DNA from: DATHTC01 sp963746805
GTDB lineage: Bacteria; Actinomycetota; Thermoleophilia; Gaiellales; Gaiellaceae
Direction: 5' to 3'
Length of the DNA stretch: 64,000 nucleotides
Assembly: GCA_963746805.1 (NCBI GenBank)
Contig: CAVVCQ010000008.1
Span: 620,001 to 684,000, forward strand
The notes beneath the pieces are model-generated. The model made no database searches, had not been told where the DNA came from, and saw only the letters and a list, made by a program, of their open reading frames with translations. The position numbers were made by a program, and so were the translations under genes. Of the stretch, positions 1 to 8,666 are shown piece by piece (the stretch's first letter is position 1; the number at the start of each line of letters is the position of its first letter).

Positions 1-239
1 ACGACGAGCTCGCCGATCCGCCTGCGGCCGGCGAAGTCCCAGTGCGCGAGGCGGAGCAGCCGGAGATCGGCCGGCGCCACCGGACAGCCCGGCCGCCACG
101 AGTGCGGCAGATCCGCGGCGGCGACCACGGCGACGCGGGACGCGAACGGTGGAGCGGGACTTTGTGGCTCTGAGCCACTTGCTCCTCCCGCCGGAGCGAG
201 CAGCGCCAGCGTGGCTGTTGCGACGAGCACCCGGCGCAT
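1..239 (-). CDS. Secreted M15-like peptidase, N-terminal part only
   Basis: The gene runs off the left edge of the window, so only about 79 N-terminal residues are visible. The ATG at 237-239 is followed by a short basic start and a hydrophobic stretch ending in Ala/Gly residues, which reads as a signal peptide. The mature part contains a segment beginning SWRPGCPV and then LRLLRLAHWDFAGR. This pattern resembles the start of the catalytic domain of secreted M15-type D-alanyl-D-alanine carboxypeptidase-like proteins of actinobacteria, where a peptidoglycan-trimming role would be expected. The catalytic His/Asp motifs lie beyond the edge and cannot be checked. It sits 24 bases downstream of the typA start-distal end, on the same strand, and could be co-transcribed with typA. 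Confidence 0.55.
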   Translation of the reverse strand, partial: MRRVLVATATLALLAPAGGASGSEPQSPAPPFASRVAVVAAADLPHSWRPGCPVAPADLRLLRLAHWDFAGRRRIGELV

Positions 240-263
240 CGCGGCCAGGGTACTCCCGATCGC

Positions 264-2102
264 TCAGACGACGGCCAGCCCGCGCGCCTTGCGCGACGCC
301 GCCGACTGGCGCTTCTGGGCCGACAGCTCGACCTTCCGCAGCCGCACGTGCGACGGCGTCACCTCGACCGCCTCGTCGTCGCGGATGAACTCGAGCGCCT
401 GCTCGAGCGACATCGGCCGCGGCGGGATCAGGCGGACGAGCTCCTCGGCCGTCGACGAGCGGATGTTCGTGAGCTTCTTCTCCTTCGTGGCGTTCACGTC
501 GAGATCTTCGGATCGTGCGTTCTCGCCGACGACCATGCCCTCGTAGAGCTCGTCGCCCGGCGAGACGAACATCGAGCCGCGCTCCTGGAGGTTGAGCAGC
601 GCGAACGAGGTCGCGGCGCCGCGGCGATCGGCGACGAGCGAGCCGGTCGGCCGCGTCCGCAGCTCGCCGTGCCAGGGCTCGTAGCGGTCGAAGACGTGGT
701 GGAGGATCCCGGTGCCGCGCGTCTCGGTGAGGAACTCGGTGCGGAAGCCGATGAGCCCGCGCGCCGGCACGAGGTACTCCATGCGGACCCAGCCGGTGCC
801 GTGGTTGACCATCTGCTCCATCCGCCCCTTCCGCAGCGCGAGCAGCTGCGTGATCACGCCGACGTACTCCTCCGGCGCGTCGATCGCGAGCCGCTCGACG
901 GGCTCGTGGACGTTCCCGTCGACCTCACGCGTGACGACCTGCGGCTTGCCGACGGTGAGCTCGAACCCCTCGCGGCGCATGAGCTCGACGAGCACCGCGA
1001 GCTGCAGCTCGCCCCGCCCCTGCACCTCCCACGCGTCCGGCCGCTCGGTCGGGAGCACGCGCAGCGAGACGTTGCCGACGAGCTCCTGGTCGAGCCGCTG
1101 CTTGACCATCGACGCGGTCAGCTTGTCGCCGCCCTGGCCGGAGAGCGGCGAGGTGTTGATCCCGATCGTCATCGCGAGGCTCGGCTCGTCGACGCCGATC
1201 ACGGGCAGCGGGCGCGGGTCGTCCGGGTCGGCCAGCGTTTCGCCGATCGTGATCTCCGGGAAGCCGGCGACCGCCACGAGCTCGCCCGGGCCCGCCTCGT
1301 CGGCGTCGACGCGGTCGAGCGCCTCGGTGACGTAGAGCTCGGTCACGCGCCCACGCGCGATCTCGCCGTTCGCGCGACACCATGCGACCTGCGCGCCCTT
1401 GCGAATCGTCCCGGCGTGGATGCGGCACAGGGCGAGGCGGCCGACGTAGGGCGACGCGTCGAGGTTCGTCACGTGCGCCTGCAGCGGCGCGCCCTCCTCG
1501 TACTCGGGCGCGGGGATGTGCTCGAGCAGCGTCCCGAACAACGGGCGCAGATCGGCCGCGAGCTCCGCGCCCTGCAGGCCCGCTCGGCCGGCCCTCGCGT
1601 TCGCGAGCACGATCGGGAACTCGATCTGCGACTCGTCCGCGTCGAGGTCGAGGAAGAGCTCGTAGACCTCGTTCACGACCTCGTCCACGCGCGCGTCCGG
1701 GCGGTCGACCTTGTTGACGACGAGGATCACCGGGAGCCGGCCCTCGAGCGCCTTGCGCAGCACGAAGCGCGTCTGCGGCAGCGGCCCCTCGGACGCGTCG
1801 ACGAGCAGGAGCACGCCGTCGACCATGTGCAGCGCCCGCTCGACCTCGCCGCCGAAGTCGGCGTGGCCGGGCGTGTCGACGATGTTGATCTTCGTGCCCT
1901 CGAAGGTGACGGCCGTGTTCTTGGCCAGGATCGTGATCCCCTTCTCGCGCTCGAGGTCCATCGAGTCCATGACCCGCTCGGCCACGTCCTGATTGGCTCG
2001 GAAGGAGCCCGACTGCCAGAGCATCGCGTCGACGAGCGTCGTCTTCCCGTGGTCGACGTGCGCGACGATGGCGACGTTGCGGATGTCCTCGCGGCGCGGC
2101 AC
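264..2102 (-). CDS. typA: Ribosome-associated GTPase TypA/BipA
   Basis: A 612-residue translational GTPase of the EF-G family that binds the ribosome and is linked to stress and low-temperature growth in other bacteria. The G1 loop AHVDHGKTT (about residues 14-22), the switch II motif DTPGHADFGGEVERA and the base-recognition motif NKVDRPDAR are all present, followed by EF-Tu domain 2, an EF-G domain III/V-type region and the TypA-specific C-terminal part. Length matches the family (about 610). The GTG at 2100-2102 (protein start VPRREDIRN) is chosen because the open frame upstream to 2435 translates into low-complexity Ser/Thr/Arg sequence antisense to the GNAT gene. Divergent from the acetyltransferase, with 85 bases between starts. 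Confidence 0.95.
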   Translation of the reverse strand: MPRREDIRNVAIVAHVDHGKTTLVDAMLWQSGSFRANQDVAERVMDSMDLEREKGITILAKNTAVTFEGTKINIVDTPGHADFGGEVERALHMVDGVLLLVDASEGPLPQTRFVLRKALEGRLPVILVVNKVDRPDARVDEVVNEVYELFLDLDADESQIEFPIVLANARAGRAGLQGAELAADLRPLFGTLLEHIPAPEYEEGAPLQAHVTNLDASPYVGRLALCRIHAGTIRKGAQVAWCRANGEIARGRVTELYVTEALDRVDADEAGPGELVAVAGFPEITIGETLADPDDPRPLPVIGVDEPSLAMTIGINTSPLSGQGGDKLTASMVKQRLDQELVGNVSLRVLPTERPDAWEVQGRGELQLAVLVELMRREGFELTVGKPQVVTREVDGNVHEPVERLAIDAPEEYVGVITQLLALRKGRMEQMVNHGTGWVRMEYLVPARGLIGFRTEFLTETRGTGILHHVFDRYEPWHGELRTRPTGSLVADRRGAATSFALLNLQERGSMFVSPGDELYEGMVVGENARSEDLDVNATKEKKLTNIRSSTAEELVRLIPPRPMSLEQALEFIRDDEAVEVTPSHVRLRKVELSAQKRQSAASRKARGLAVV

Positions 2103-2187
2103 CGGTCGAGCGTAGCGGTAGGCTCCGGGACGTACCGCACCGGTGGCGGGCCTCTCGATAGCGTCAGAGCCCAAGGAGGTCGTCGCC

Positions 2188-3087
2188 GTGTCCTCGATCG
2201 AGATCCGCGACTTCGAGCGCCGTGACCGCGAGCAGCTGACGGAGCTCGTGAACGCGCACGTGGACGCCGTCGTGCCGGGCCGCTCCGTCTCGGTGAACGC
2301 CGTGCTGAGCCAGCTCGAGCGCGAGCCCGGGGAGGTCGTCGTCGACCCGTGGGTGACCGAGCGGACGACGCTCGTGGCGGTCCGACGCGAACAGGTCGTC
2401 GCCGCCGCGCTGCTCACGCGCTTCGCCGACGACAACCGGGTCTCGGACTCCTACCGCGGCACGGCCGAGATGCGCTGGCTCGTCTGCTGGCCGCAGCACG
2501 CCGACGCGGGCGACGCGCTGGCGGCCGCGTGCGTCGCGACGATGGAGCGCTGGGGCGCCGGCACGCAGTGGGCAGACGGTTCGCTGCCCGCGCCGTCGGT
2601 CTACGGCATCCCGGACGCCTGGCCGCACATCCGCGGCGTCCTCGAGCGGGCCGGCTTCGAGCACGGGGGCCGCGTCGAGGTCGTGGTCGCGGCCACCGTC
2701 GCCGACCTGCCGCACGCCGGGCCGCCGCCGGTCGACGGGCTCGCAGTCCGGCGCGTGGTCGGCCACAACGGCACGGCGTTCGTGGCGCTGCGCGGCGACG
2801 AGCCGGTCGGCCTCTTCGAGCTCCGCTCGGACGTGACGACCGGCGGCGCGCTCTCACGCCTCGCGGGCTGGGGAGAGGTCTGGAACCTCCACGTCGACGA
2901 AGGGCTGCGGCGGCAGGGCGTCGGCACGTGGCTCGTCGGGCACGGAGCCGACTGGCTCCGCCTCGGCGAGGTGCGGATGCTCCTCGCCGAGCACGAGGCC
3001 GAGAACGAGGCCGGGAGCGCCTTCCTCCGCGCCGTCGGCTTCCGCGAGCTCACCCGGACGGAGCGCGGGTGGTCGCGGACGAACTGA
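2188..3087 (+). CDS. Tandem GNAT-fold acetyltransferase
   Basis: A 299-residue protein with two GNAT-like halves. The C-terminal half (about residues 180-299) shows the acetyl-CoA binding loop LRRQGVGTWLVGHG and a late region ENEAGSAFLRAVGFRE, as in N-acetyltransferases; the N-terminal half has a degenerate GNAT fold with the segment FADDNRVSDSYRG. Substrate cannot be read from the sequence. The GTG start at 2188 is favoured because AAGGAGG lies at 2173-2179, eight bases upstream; a start 45 bases earlier would place that Shine-Dalgarno inside the gene. Its 3' end overlaps tag by 19 bases, so the two are probably translated from one message. Confidence 0.8.
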   Translation: MSSIEIRDFERRDREQLTELVNAHVDAVVPGRSVSVNAVLSQLEREPGEVVVDPWVTERTTLVAVRREQVVAAALLTRFADDNRVSDSYRGTAEMRWLVCWPQHADAGDALAAACVATMERWGAGTQWADGSLPAPSVYGIPDAWPHIRGVLERAGFEHGGRVEVVVAATVADLPHAGPPPVDGLAVRRVVGHNGTAFVALRGDEPVGLFELRSDVTTGGALSRLAGWGEVWNLHVDEGLRRQGVGTWLVGHGADWLRLGEVRMLLAEHEAENEAGSAFLRAVGFRELTRTERGWSRTN

Positions 3088-3638
3088 CACGCTGCGGCTG
3101 GGTGCCGCTCGCCGACCCGCTCTACGTCGCCTACCACGACGACGAGTGGGGCGTGCCGACGCGCGACGACCGCGAGCTGTTCGAGCTCCTCACCCTCGAG
3201 GGCGCCCAGGCGGGGCTCTCGTGGTCGACGATCCTGCGCAAGCGCGAGGGTTACCGCGCGGCGTTCGCCGGCTTCGACGTGAGGCGGGTGGCGCGGTTCG
3301 GGGCACGCGACGTCGAGCGGCTCATGGGCGACGCCGGCATCGTCCGCAACCGCCTCAAGATCGAGTCGACGGTCGCGAACGCCCGCGCAGTGCTCGAGCT
3401 CGACGACCCGCTCGCCGAGCTGCTCTGGGGCTTCGTCGGCGGCGAGCAGCGCGTCAACGCGTGGCGCACGGTCGGGGAGATCCCGGCCGAGACGCCGGAG
3501 TCGAAGGCGATGTCGAAGGAGCTGAAGCGGCGAGGCTTCCGTTTCGTCGGGCCGACGGTGCTCTACGCGCTGATGCAGGCGGCCGGGCTCGTCGACGACC
3601 ACACCGTCGACTGCTTCCGCTACGGCCGGTTCGGCTAG
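3069..3638 (+). CDS. tag: DNA-3-methyladenine glycosylase I
   Basis: A 189-residue base-excision repair glycosylase that removes 3-methyladenine from alkylated DNA. The zinc 'snap' ligands of the family are visible: Cys8 (TRCGW), His22 (AYHDDEWG), His178 and Cys182 (DDHTVDCF); the segment LEGAQAGLSWSTILRKR matches the substrate pocket region. Length is close to E. coli Tag (187). The GTG at 3069 is the start that puts the RCGW motif near the N-terminus as in the family. Translationally coupled to the upstream acetyltransferase. Its TAG stop shares a CTAG tetranucleotide with the stop codon of the convergent gene. Confidence 0.95.
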   Translation: MVADELTRCGWVPLADPLYVAYHDDEWGVPTRDDRELFELLTLEGAQAGLSWSTILRKREGYRAAFAGFDVRRVARFGARDVERLMGDAGIVRNRLKIESTVANARAVLELDDPLAELLWGFVGGEQRVNAWRTVGEIPAETPESKAMSKELKRRGFRFVGPTVLYALMQAAGLVDDHTVDCFRYGRFG

Positions 3639-6202
3639 CGGCGGCGCGCCGGGCGCCGGGTCACGCGCTCGCAGCCCGTCAGCTTGTCGCTGCGGTCGGC
3701 GGTGACGCGGTCGCGGCCGGGGCCGCAGTTGATCGTCTCGGCGATCCCGTCCGCGGCGAGGATCGTGTCGTTGCCCGTGCCACCGATGACGATGTCCTTG
3801 CCCCCCTTGCCGTCGATGCGGTCGTTCCCGCCCTTCCCGTCGATCCGCTCCGCGCGGGCGGTGCCCGTCAGCCGGTTCGCGCGCGCGTTGCCGTTCATGC
3901 GCCTGATCGCCGTCGGCGCGGTCGCCGCAACGACGCGCGTGATCGACGACTGCGCCGCGGTCGGGCCGGCGACGTTCGCAGCCGTGACCAACAGGCGGAT
4001 CCGCCGGCCGACGTCTGCGGCGGCGAGCGTGTAGGTGCTGCGGGTCGCGCCGACGATGGCGGTGCACGTCGTGCCCGTCTGCGGGCACCGCTGCCACTGG
4101 TACGCGAAGGTCATCGGCGTCGTCCCCGTCCACGTGCCGTTCCCGGCGGTGAGGACGCGCCCGCGGGCGAGCACGCCGGTGATCGTCGGCACCCGCGTGT
4201 TGGTCGGCCGGGTCGAGGTCGTCGTCGTCGTCGACGCGGCCTCGATCGGATCCGTCGCGAGCGACGCGATCGTCGCTGAGCCTGTGGTGTTGCGCGCGGT
4301 GACGGAGACGACGAGCGTCGCGCCCTGGTCGGCGGTCGTCGGGATGTACGACGCCGAGGTCGCGGCGGCGATGTTGGAGCAGGCCGCGCCCGAGGCGTTG
4401 CACCGCTGCCACTGGTAGGTGTAGGTGAGCGGGAGCGAGCCCGTCCACGTGCCGACCGATGCGGACAGCACCGAGCCGACGCGCTCCGTCCCCGTCACGA
4501 ACGGGCGGCTCGTGTTCGTCGGCGGCGTGCCGGCCAGCACCGCCGTCGCGTTCGAGACCGCGGTCGCCGAGCCGAACACGTTCGTCTGCGTCACCGCGAC
4601 CCGCAGCCGCGAGCCGATGTCGGCGCCGGTCGGCGTGTAGGTCGTGAGCGACGCGCCGGCGATGTCCGTGCAGTTGCCGCCCGAGGAATCGCACCGGCGC
4701 CACTGGAACTTCGTGGTCATCGGCTCGACGCCGGTCCACTCGCCCTCGTCGGCACGGTAGGACGTGACCGCGCCCGTCGTGCTCACGACCTCCGCGATCG
4801 TGGGCAGCAACGTGTTCGCCGGCACGTTGCTGGCGACGGCAGGCGAGGCGTTGGAGATGCCGGTGCCGGTCCCGAGCGAGTTGGTGCCGGTGACGACGAC
4901 CTTCAGCGTCTTCCCCACCTCGGCCGTCGTCGGAGCGAAGACCTTCGCGGTCGCGCCCGGGATGGCCGTGCACGCGCCGCCGTTCGGCTCGCAGCGTTGC
5001 CACTGATAGGTGAAGACGAGGTTCGTTCCCACCCAGGTGCCGTTCTCCGCCGTGAGGGTCTCTCCGATGACGAACTCACCCTCGATCGTCGGCGGGATGA
5101 GGTTGCGCGGCGCCGACGCGGCGACGACCGGCGTTGCCTCTGACGTTCCCGGCGCCGAGCCGTCGGCCGTCGAGGCGACGACGACGACCCGCACGGTGTT
5201 GCCGACGTCGTCCGCCGCGAGGGTGTACGTGCCCGAGGTGGCGCCGGCGATGTCGACGCAGCCGCCGCTGCCGCAGCGCTGCCAGCGGAACGAGAACGAG
5301 CGCGGGTTGATGGAGACCCACGAGCCGACGTCCGCCGACAGCTGAACGCCGTCCGCATACGTCGTGGCCCCGGCCTGGAGCGTGATCGTGGGCGCCACCG
5401 TGTTGGCCACGGCCAGCCCCCAGTCCGGCTGGGACCCTGCGCCGAGGAGACGAACGGCGCCGTCCGACAGCTGGATCGCGTAGAGACGCGAGACACCGCT
5501 CTCGTCCCGCGCGAAGAGGATCTCCGCGCCGTCGGCCGACCAGGTCGGATTCGACTCGTCGTTCGCATTGCTCGTCAGCAGGCGCTTGTTCGAGCCGTCG
5601 ACGTTCATGACGAGGAGCTCGCCCTCGGAGATGTACGCGATCAGGCTTCCGCTCGGCGACCACGCAGGATCGCTCTCCGTTGCGCTGCTGGTCGTCAGGT
5701 TCGCGGCCCCGCTGCCGTTTGCCGCAGCGACGAACACGTCGCCGCCGGCAATGAAGACGAGCTGGCGGCTGTCGGGCGACCACGCCGGATCGGACCCTCC
5801 CGCGACAACGGAGCCGCAGCCGGTGCTCGGGCCGACCGCGATCGAGCCGCTGCTCTCGTAGGCGAGCAGCGCGCCGCTCGGCGAGATCGCGGGGTCGCTC
5901 TGCCCTGGTGAAGCGCACACCGTCGTTGCGGAACCGCCGCCGCTTGAGATCGACTGGATCGCGCCGCCCGCGTCGAAGTAGATCGTCGCGCCGTCGGTCG
6001 AGATGCTCGGGTTGGCGCGGCCTGTCCCGCCGAGGTTCGTCACGCCCGAGCCGTTCGGGAGCGCCGTCCACAGTGCACCGCCCGAGTCGACGAAGGCGAT
6101 GCGCTTCGACGACGCCGAGGCCGCGGTCCCGCTGCCGATGAGCAACAGCGAGAGAGCGAGCGCGGCAGAGAAGGAAAACGTGAGACGACGCCGAATCCGC
6201 AT
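3635..6202 (-). CDS. Secreted beta-propeller / Ig-like / calcium-repeat protein
   Basis: An 855-residue exported protein. Order of parts: signal peptide (about 1-30, arginine-rich start then a hydrophobic run ending TAASA); a TolB/PD40-type beta-propeller (about 30-300) with repeated DPAWSPDSRQL and NPTWSADGAEI-like strands; five Ig-like repeats of about 95 residues (about 300-770), each with a WQRC or WRRC core and a second Cys, so one disulfide per repeat is likely; a C-terminal RTX-like module with RIDGKGGNDRIDGKGGKD repeats, then a cap with two cysteines (TINCGPGRD ... TGCERV). Probably cell-surface and Ca2+-binding; ligand unknown. Function is not assigned. Convergent with tag through a shared CTAG. 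Confidence 0.8.
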   Translation of the reverse strand: MRIRRRLTFSFSAALALSLLLIGSGTAASASSKRIAFVDSGGALWTALPNGSGVTNLGGTGRANPSISTDGATIYFDAGGAIQSISSGGGSATTVCASPGQSDPAISPSGALLAYESSGSIAVGPSTGCGSVVAGGSDPAWSPDSRQLVFIAGGDVFVAAANGSGAANLTTSSATESDPAWSPSGSLIAYISEGELLVMNVDGSNKRLLTSNANDESNPTWSADGAEILFARDESGVSRLYAIQLSDGAVRLLGAGSQPDWGLAVANTVAPTITLQAGATTYADGVQLSADVGSWVSINPRSFSFRWQRCGSGGCVDIAGATSGTYTLAADDVGNTVRVVVVASTADGSAPGTSEATPVVAASAPRNLIPPTIEGEFVIGETLTAENGTWVGTNLVFTYQWQRCEPNGGACTAIPGATAKVFAPTTAEVGKTLKVVVTGTNSLGTGTGISNASPAVASNVPANTLLPTIAEVVSTTGAVTSYRADEGEWTGVEPMTTKFQWRRCDSSGGNCTDIAGASLTTYTPTGADIGSRLRVAVTQTNVFGSATAVSNATAVLAGTPPTNTSRPFVTGTERVGSVLSASVGTWTGSLPLTYTYQWQRCNASGAACSNIAAATSASYIPTTADQGATLVVSVTARNTTGSATIASLATDPIEAASTTTTTSTRPTNTRVPTITGVLARGRVLTAGNGTWTGTTPMTFAYQWQRCPQTGTTCTAIVGATRSTYTLAAADVGRRIRLLVTAANVAGPTAAQSSITRVVAATAPTAIRRMNGNARANRLTGTARAERIDGKGGNDRIDGKGGKDIVIGGTGNDTILAADGIAETINCGPGRDRVTADRSDKLTGCERVTRRPARRR

Positions 6203-6261
6203 CGGTTTATCCGTTTGTAGCAGCAAAGTCCGGGCGCTGCGACGGTCGCGCCCTCGCGAAC

Positions 6262-7311
6262 CTAGATGCCGACGACGATCGTTACCTGCGTTCCGGGTGG
6301 CGCCTCGCGGCCGGCCTCTGGCACCTGGCGCAGCACGCGACCGACGAACGCGGGCTGCGACGAGGGCTCCTCGATCACGCGGACGCGGAAGCCGAGCGAC
6401 TCGAGCTCCGTCCGCGCCTCCTCCTCGGAGAGCCCCGCGAGCTCCGGCACGGTCGTCCGCTGCGGTCCCGCCGAGACGTCGAGCCGGACCGACGCGCCGC
6501 GGTCGACCTGGACGCCCGACACCGGCTCCTGCGCGACGACCGTGCCGCTCGGCTCGTTCGAGTCGACGTCGCCGGTCTCCACCCGCAGCCCGGCGCCCTC
6601 GAGCTCTGCGACCGCCTCGCCGACGTCCGCGCCGGTCACGTCGGGCACGACGATGCGGCCCGGCCCGCCGGAGACGTTCAGCCGCACGGCCGATCCGCGC
6701 TCGAGCTCCACCCCGGCGCGCGGAACCTGCGCCACCACCGTCCCCGGCGCCCGCTCCGACGGCACCCGCTCGGCCCGGGCCAGCAGGCCGGTCGCCTCGA
6801 GCGCCCGCACTGCCTCCGCCTGGGAGCTGCCGACGACGTCCGGGACGGTCGTCGTGCCGCGGCCGACCGAGACGACGATCCGCACCGTCGATCCGTCCGC
6901 CGCCCGCGTCCCGGCCTCGGGCTGCTGGCCGAACACCGTCCCCCTCCGCGCCTCGTCGTCCGACCGGCGCAGCGCCTCGACCACGAAGCCCGCGTCGAGC
7001 AGAATCTCCCGCGCGTCGGCGACCTCGAGCCCGAGGACCCAGGGCACGGTCGTGAGCGCTGGGCCCGACGGCTCGTCGTCGTCGTCCTGCGAGAACCACC
7101 AGAGCGCGGCCGCGAGCGCCGCGGCAAGCCCGAGCAGCAGGAGCACCCACGGCCACCACGCACGTCGGCGCGGCGGCGTGGTCGGCGGCCGCGCCCGGGC
7201 GGGCGGAGGCGCGAGCACCCGCGTCGCGGCGGTGTCCTCGCGAGCGGGCAGTTGCGGCAGCGCCTGCGTCTCCTCGGTCGCCCCGTCGTCGGGATCCCAC
7301 GGCGGCGGCAT
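6262..7311 (-). CDS. Single-pass membrane protein with four PASTA domains
   Basis: A 349-residue protein: a proline/arginine-rich cytoplasmic N-terminus, one transmembrane helix (WWPWVLLLLGLAAALAAALWW, about residues 73-93), an acidic linker, and four PASTA domains, each beginning with a TVP- or VVP-type strand (TTVPWVLGL, TTTVPDVVG, RIVVPDVTG, RTTVPELAG). PASTA domains bind muropeptides in PknB-type kinases and PBPs; no kinase domain is present here, so it is more like a peptidoglycan-sensing or scaffolding protein. ATG at 7311 is used; an in-frame GTG at 7318-7320 would add three residues, and neither has a clear Shine-Dalgarno. Divergent from the Rieske oxygenase. Confidence 0.85.
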   Translation of the reverse strand: MPPPWDPDDGATEETQALPQLPAREDTAATRVLAPPPARARPPTTPPRRRAWWPWVLLLLGLAAALAAALWWFSQDDDDEPSGPALTTVPWVLGLEVADAREILLDAGFVVEALRRSDDEARRGTVFGQQPEAGTRAADGSTVRIVVSVGRGTTTVPDVVGSSQAEAVRALEATGLLARAERVPSERAPGTVVAQVPRAGVELERGSAVRLNVSGGPGRIVVPDVTGADVGEAVAELEGAGLRVETGDVDSNEPSGTVVAQEPVSGVQVDRGASVRLDVSAGPQRTTVPELAGLSEEEARTELESLGFRVRVIEEPSSQPAFVGRVLRQVPEAGREAPPGTQVTIVVGI

Positions 7312-7351
7312 CGAGGTCACGGCGCCATCTTGCCCGTGGGAGACTGTCGCG

Positions 7352-8485
7352 GTGGAGACCGCCACGGGCACGCGCACGCTCCCGTACGCCTGGTACGTCG
7401 ACGACGCGGTCGCGCGCCTCGAGCAGGAGCGGATCTTCCGCCGCAGCTGGCAGTACGTCGGCCACACGGGCCAGGCGCCCGGGCCGGGGACGTTCTTCGC
7501 CTCGCGCTGCGGCGGCGTCCCTGTTCTCGTCACGCGCGCGCGTGAGGACGGCGCCCTCCGCGCCTTCCTCAACGTCTGTCGGCACCGCGGAACGCTGCTC
7601 GTCGAGGACGAGGGCCGGCGCGCGACGATTCAGTGCCCGTATCACGCCTGGACGTACGAGCTCGACGGGCGCCTGCGGGCGGCACCGCGCGCGGACGTCG
7701 AGGGCGGCCTCGACCTCGACTCGCTCGGGCTCGTCTCGCTCGCGCTCGGGACCTGGGGCCCCTTCATGTTCGTCAACCCCGACTCGGACGCGGCGCCGCT
7801 CGAGGAGACGTTGGGCGAGCTGCCCGAGCTCGTTGCGGCGGCAGGCGTCGACGTCGACGCGCTCGTCTTCCACTCCCGCGCGACCTCGTCCGTGGCGGCG
7901 AACTGGAAGGTCTGCTGCGAGAACTACCTCGAGTGCTACCACTGCCGGGTCGCGCACCCGGGGCTCGTGGAGGTGCTCGACGTCGCGCCCGAGGCGTACG
8001 GCCTCGACGAGAGCCGCTGGTTCTCGACCCAGGTCGGGCCCGTACGCCCGGACGCGAGCGGCGCGTACGACCCGCACGGCGAGATCCCGCGGGGCCAGTT
8101 CCACTTCCTCTTCCCGAACCTGACGATCAACATCGCCCCGGGCCGGACGAACCTATCGCTCGGGCCGGTCCTGCCCGAGGGGACGGGCTCGACGAGCCGC
8201 TTCCTCGACTACTTCTTCGCCGCGGACGCCGACGAGGCGTGGATCGCCGAGTACCTCGCCTGGGACGACCAGGTCGGCGTCGAGGACACCGCGCTCGTGG
8301 AGCGCGTCCAGCGCGGCCTCGGCTCCGGCGTCCTCGAGGCCGGGGTGCTCCTGCCCGAGAGCGAGCGCCTGATCGCGCATTTCGACCGGCTGGTCGCCGA
8401 GGCCCTGAGCGAAGGCGAGGAGGGCGCGACGGACACCCCCAGCCGTCGCGCCTCCTCTGCTCTCCCCCCGGGCCGGCGCGCTTGA
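7352..8485 (+). CDS. Rieske non-haem iron oxygenase, large subunit
   Basis: A 377-residue ring-hydroxylating/demethylating oxygenase alpha subunit. The Rieske [2Fe-2S] ligands are Cys76-x-His78 (NVCRHRG) and Cys95-x2-His98 (QCPYHAW). The mononuclear iron site shows His197 and His202 in ECYHCRVAHPG, followed by the typical C-terminal EDTALVERVQRGL helix. No reductase or ferredoxin gene is adjacent, so its electron donor must be elsewhere. Substrate is not readable; relatives act on aromatics, choline or carnitine. GTG start at 7352 has GGGAGA at 7338-7343, eight bases upstream. Confidence 0.88.
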   Translation: METATGTRTLPYAWYVDDAVARLEQERIFRRSWQYVGHTGQAPGPGTFFASRCGGVPVLVTRAREDGALRAFLNVCRHRGTLLVEDEGRRATIQCPYHAWTYELDGRLRAAPRADVEGGLDLDSLGLVSLALGTWGPFMFVNPDSDAAPLEETLGELPELVAAAGVDVDALVFHSRATSSVAANWKVCCENYLECYHCRVAHPGLVEVLDVAPEAYGLDESRWFSTQVGPVRPDASGAYDPHGEIPRGQFHFLFPNLTINIAPGRTNLSLGPVLPEGTGSTSRFLDYFFAADADEAWIAEYLAWDDQVGVEDTALVERVQRGLGSGVLEAGVLLPESERLIAHFDRLVAEALSEGEEGATDTPSRRASSALPPGRRA

Positions 8486-8514
8486 CGCAGCACCGACCAG
8501 CGGGCCAATGTAGC

Positions 8515-8527
8515 CACACGCCGTGTG
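8515..8527. promoter_or_regulatory. Palindrome upstream of the alpha-glucoside operon
   Basis: CACACG-C-CGTGTG is a perfect 6-bp inverted repeat with a one-base centre, 84 bases before the predicted -10 box of the sugar-transport operon and just past the end of the Rieske gene. Size and symmetry suit a repressor or activator dimer, but no regulator gene is adjacent. The rest of the gap 8486-8610 shows no other feature. Confidence 0.35.
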
Positions 8528-8610
8528 ACTTGCAACCGGTAATCGCTTCGCGGCGGTTTCGTTCGCATTTTCCGTGGATATCAGCGGGTTTCAGGGTGCG
8601 GAGCGCAAAC

Positions 8611-8639
8611 TTGATCGGTCGCGGTGACGGTCGTACGAT
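8611..8639 (+). promoter_or_regulatory. Likely housekeeping-type promoter of the alpha-glucoside operon
   Basis: TTGATC at 8611-8616 and TACGAT at 8634-8639 are separated by exactly 17 bases. Each box matches four of six consensus positions (TTGA.. and TA..AT), and the spacing is optimal. Transcription would begin near 8646, leaving a leader of about 20 bases before the GGGAGG Shine-Dalgarno at 8657-8662. Confidence 0.5.
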
Positions 8640-8666
8640 CCCCCCGACCTCGTCCCGGGAGGTGTG

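Noticed and set aside
2103..2435. Longer N-terminus for typA (open frame continues to 2435)
   Set aside because: The extra 111 residues are Ser/Thr/Arg-rich low-complexity antisense to the GNAT gene; the family begins with the REDIRN block directly before the G1 loop.
6203..8104. Extension of the secreted propeller gene to 8104 as one giant protein
   Set aside because: The upstream part is antisense to the Rieske gene and lacks any domain; the ATG at 6202 begins a normal signal peptide.
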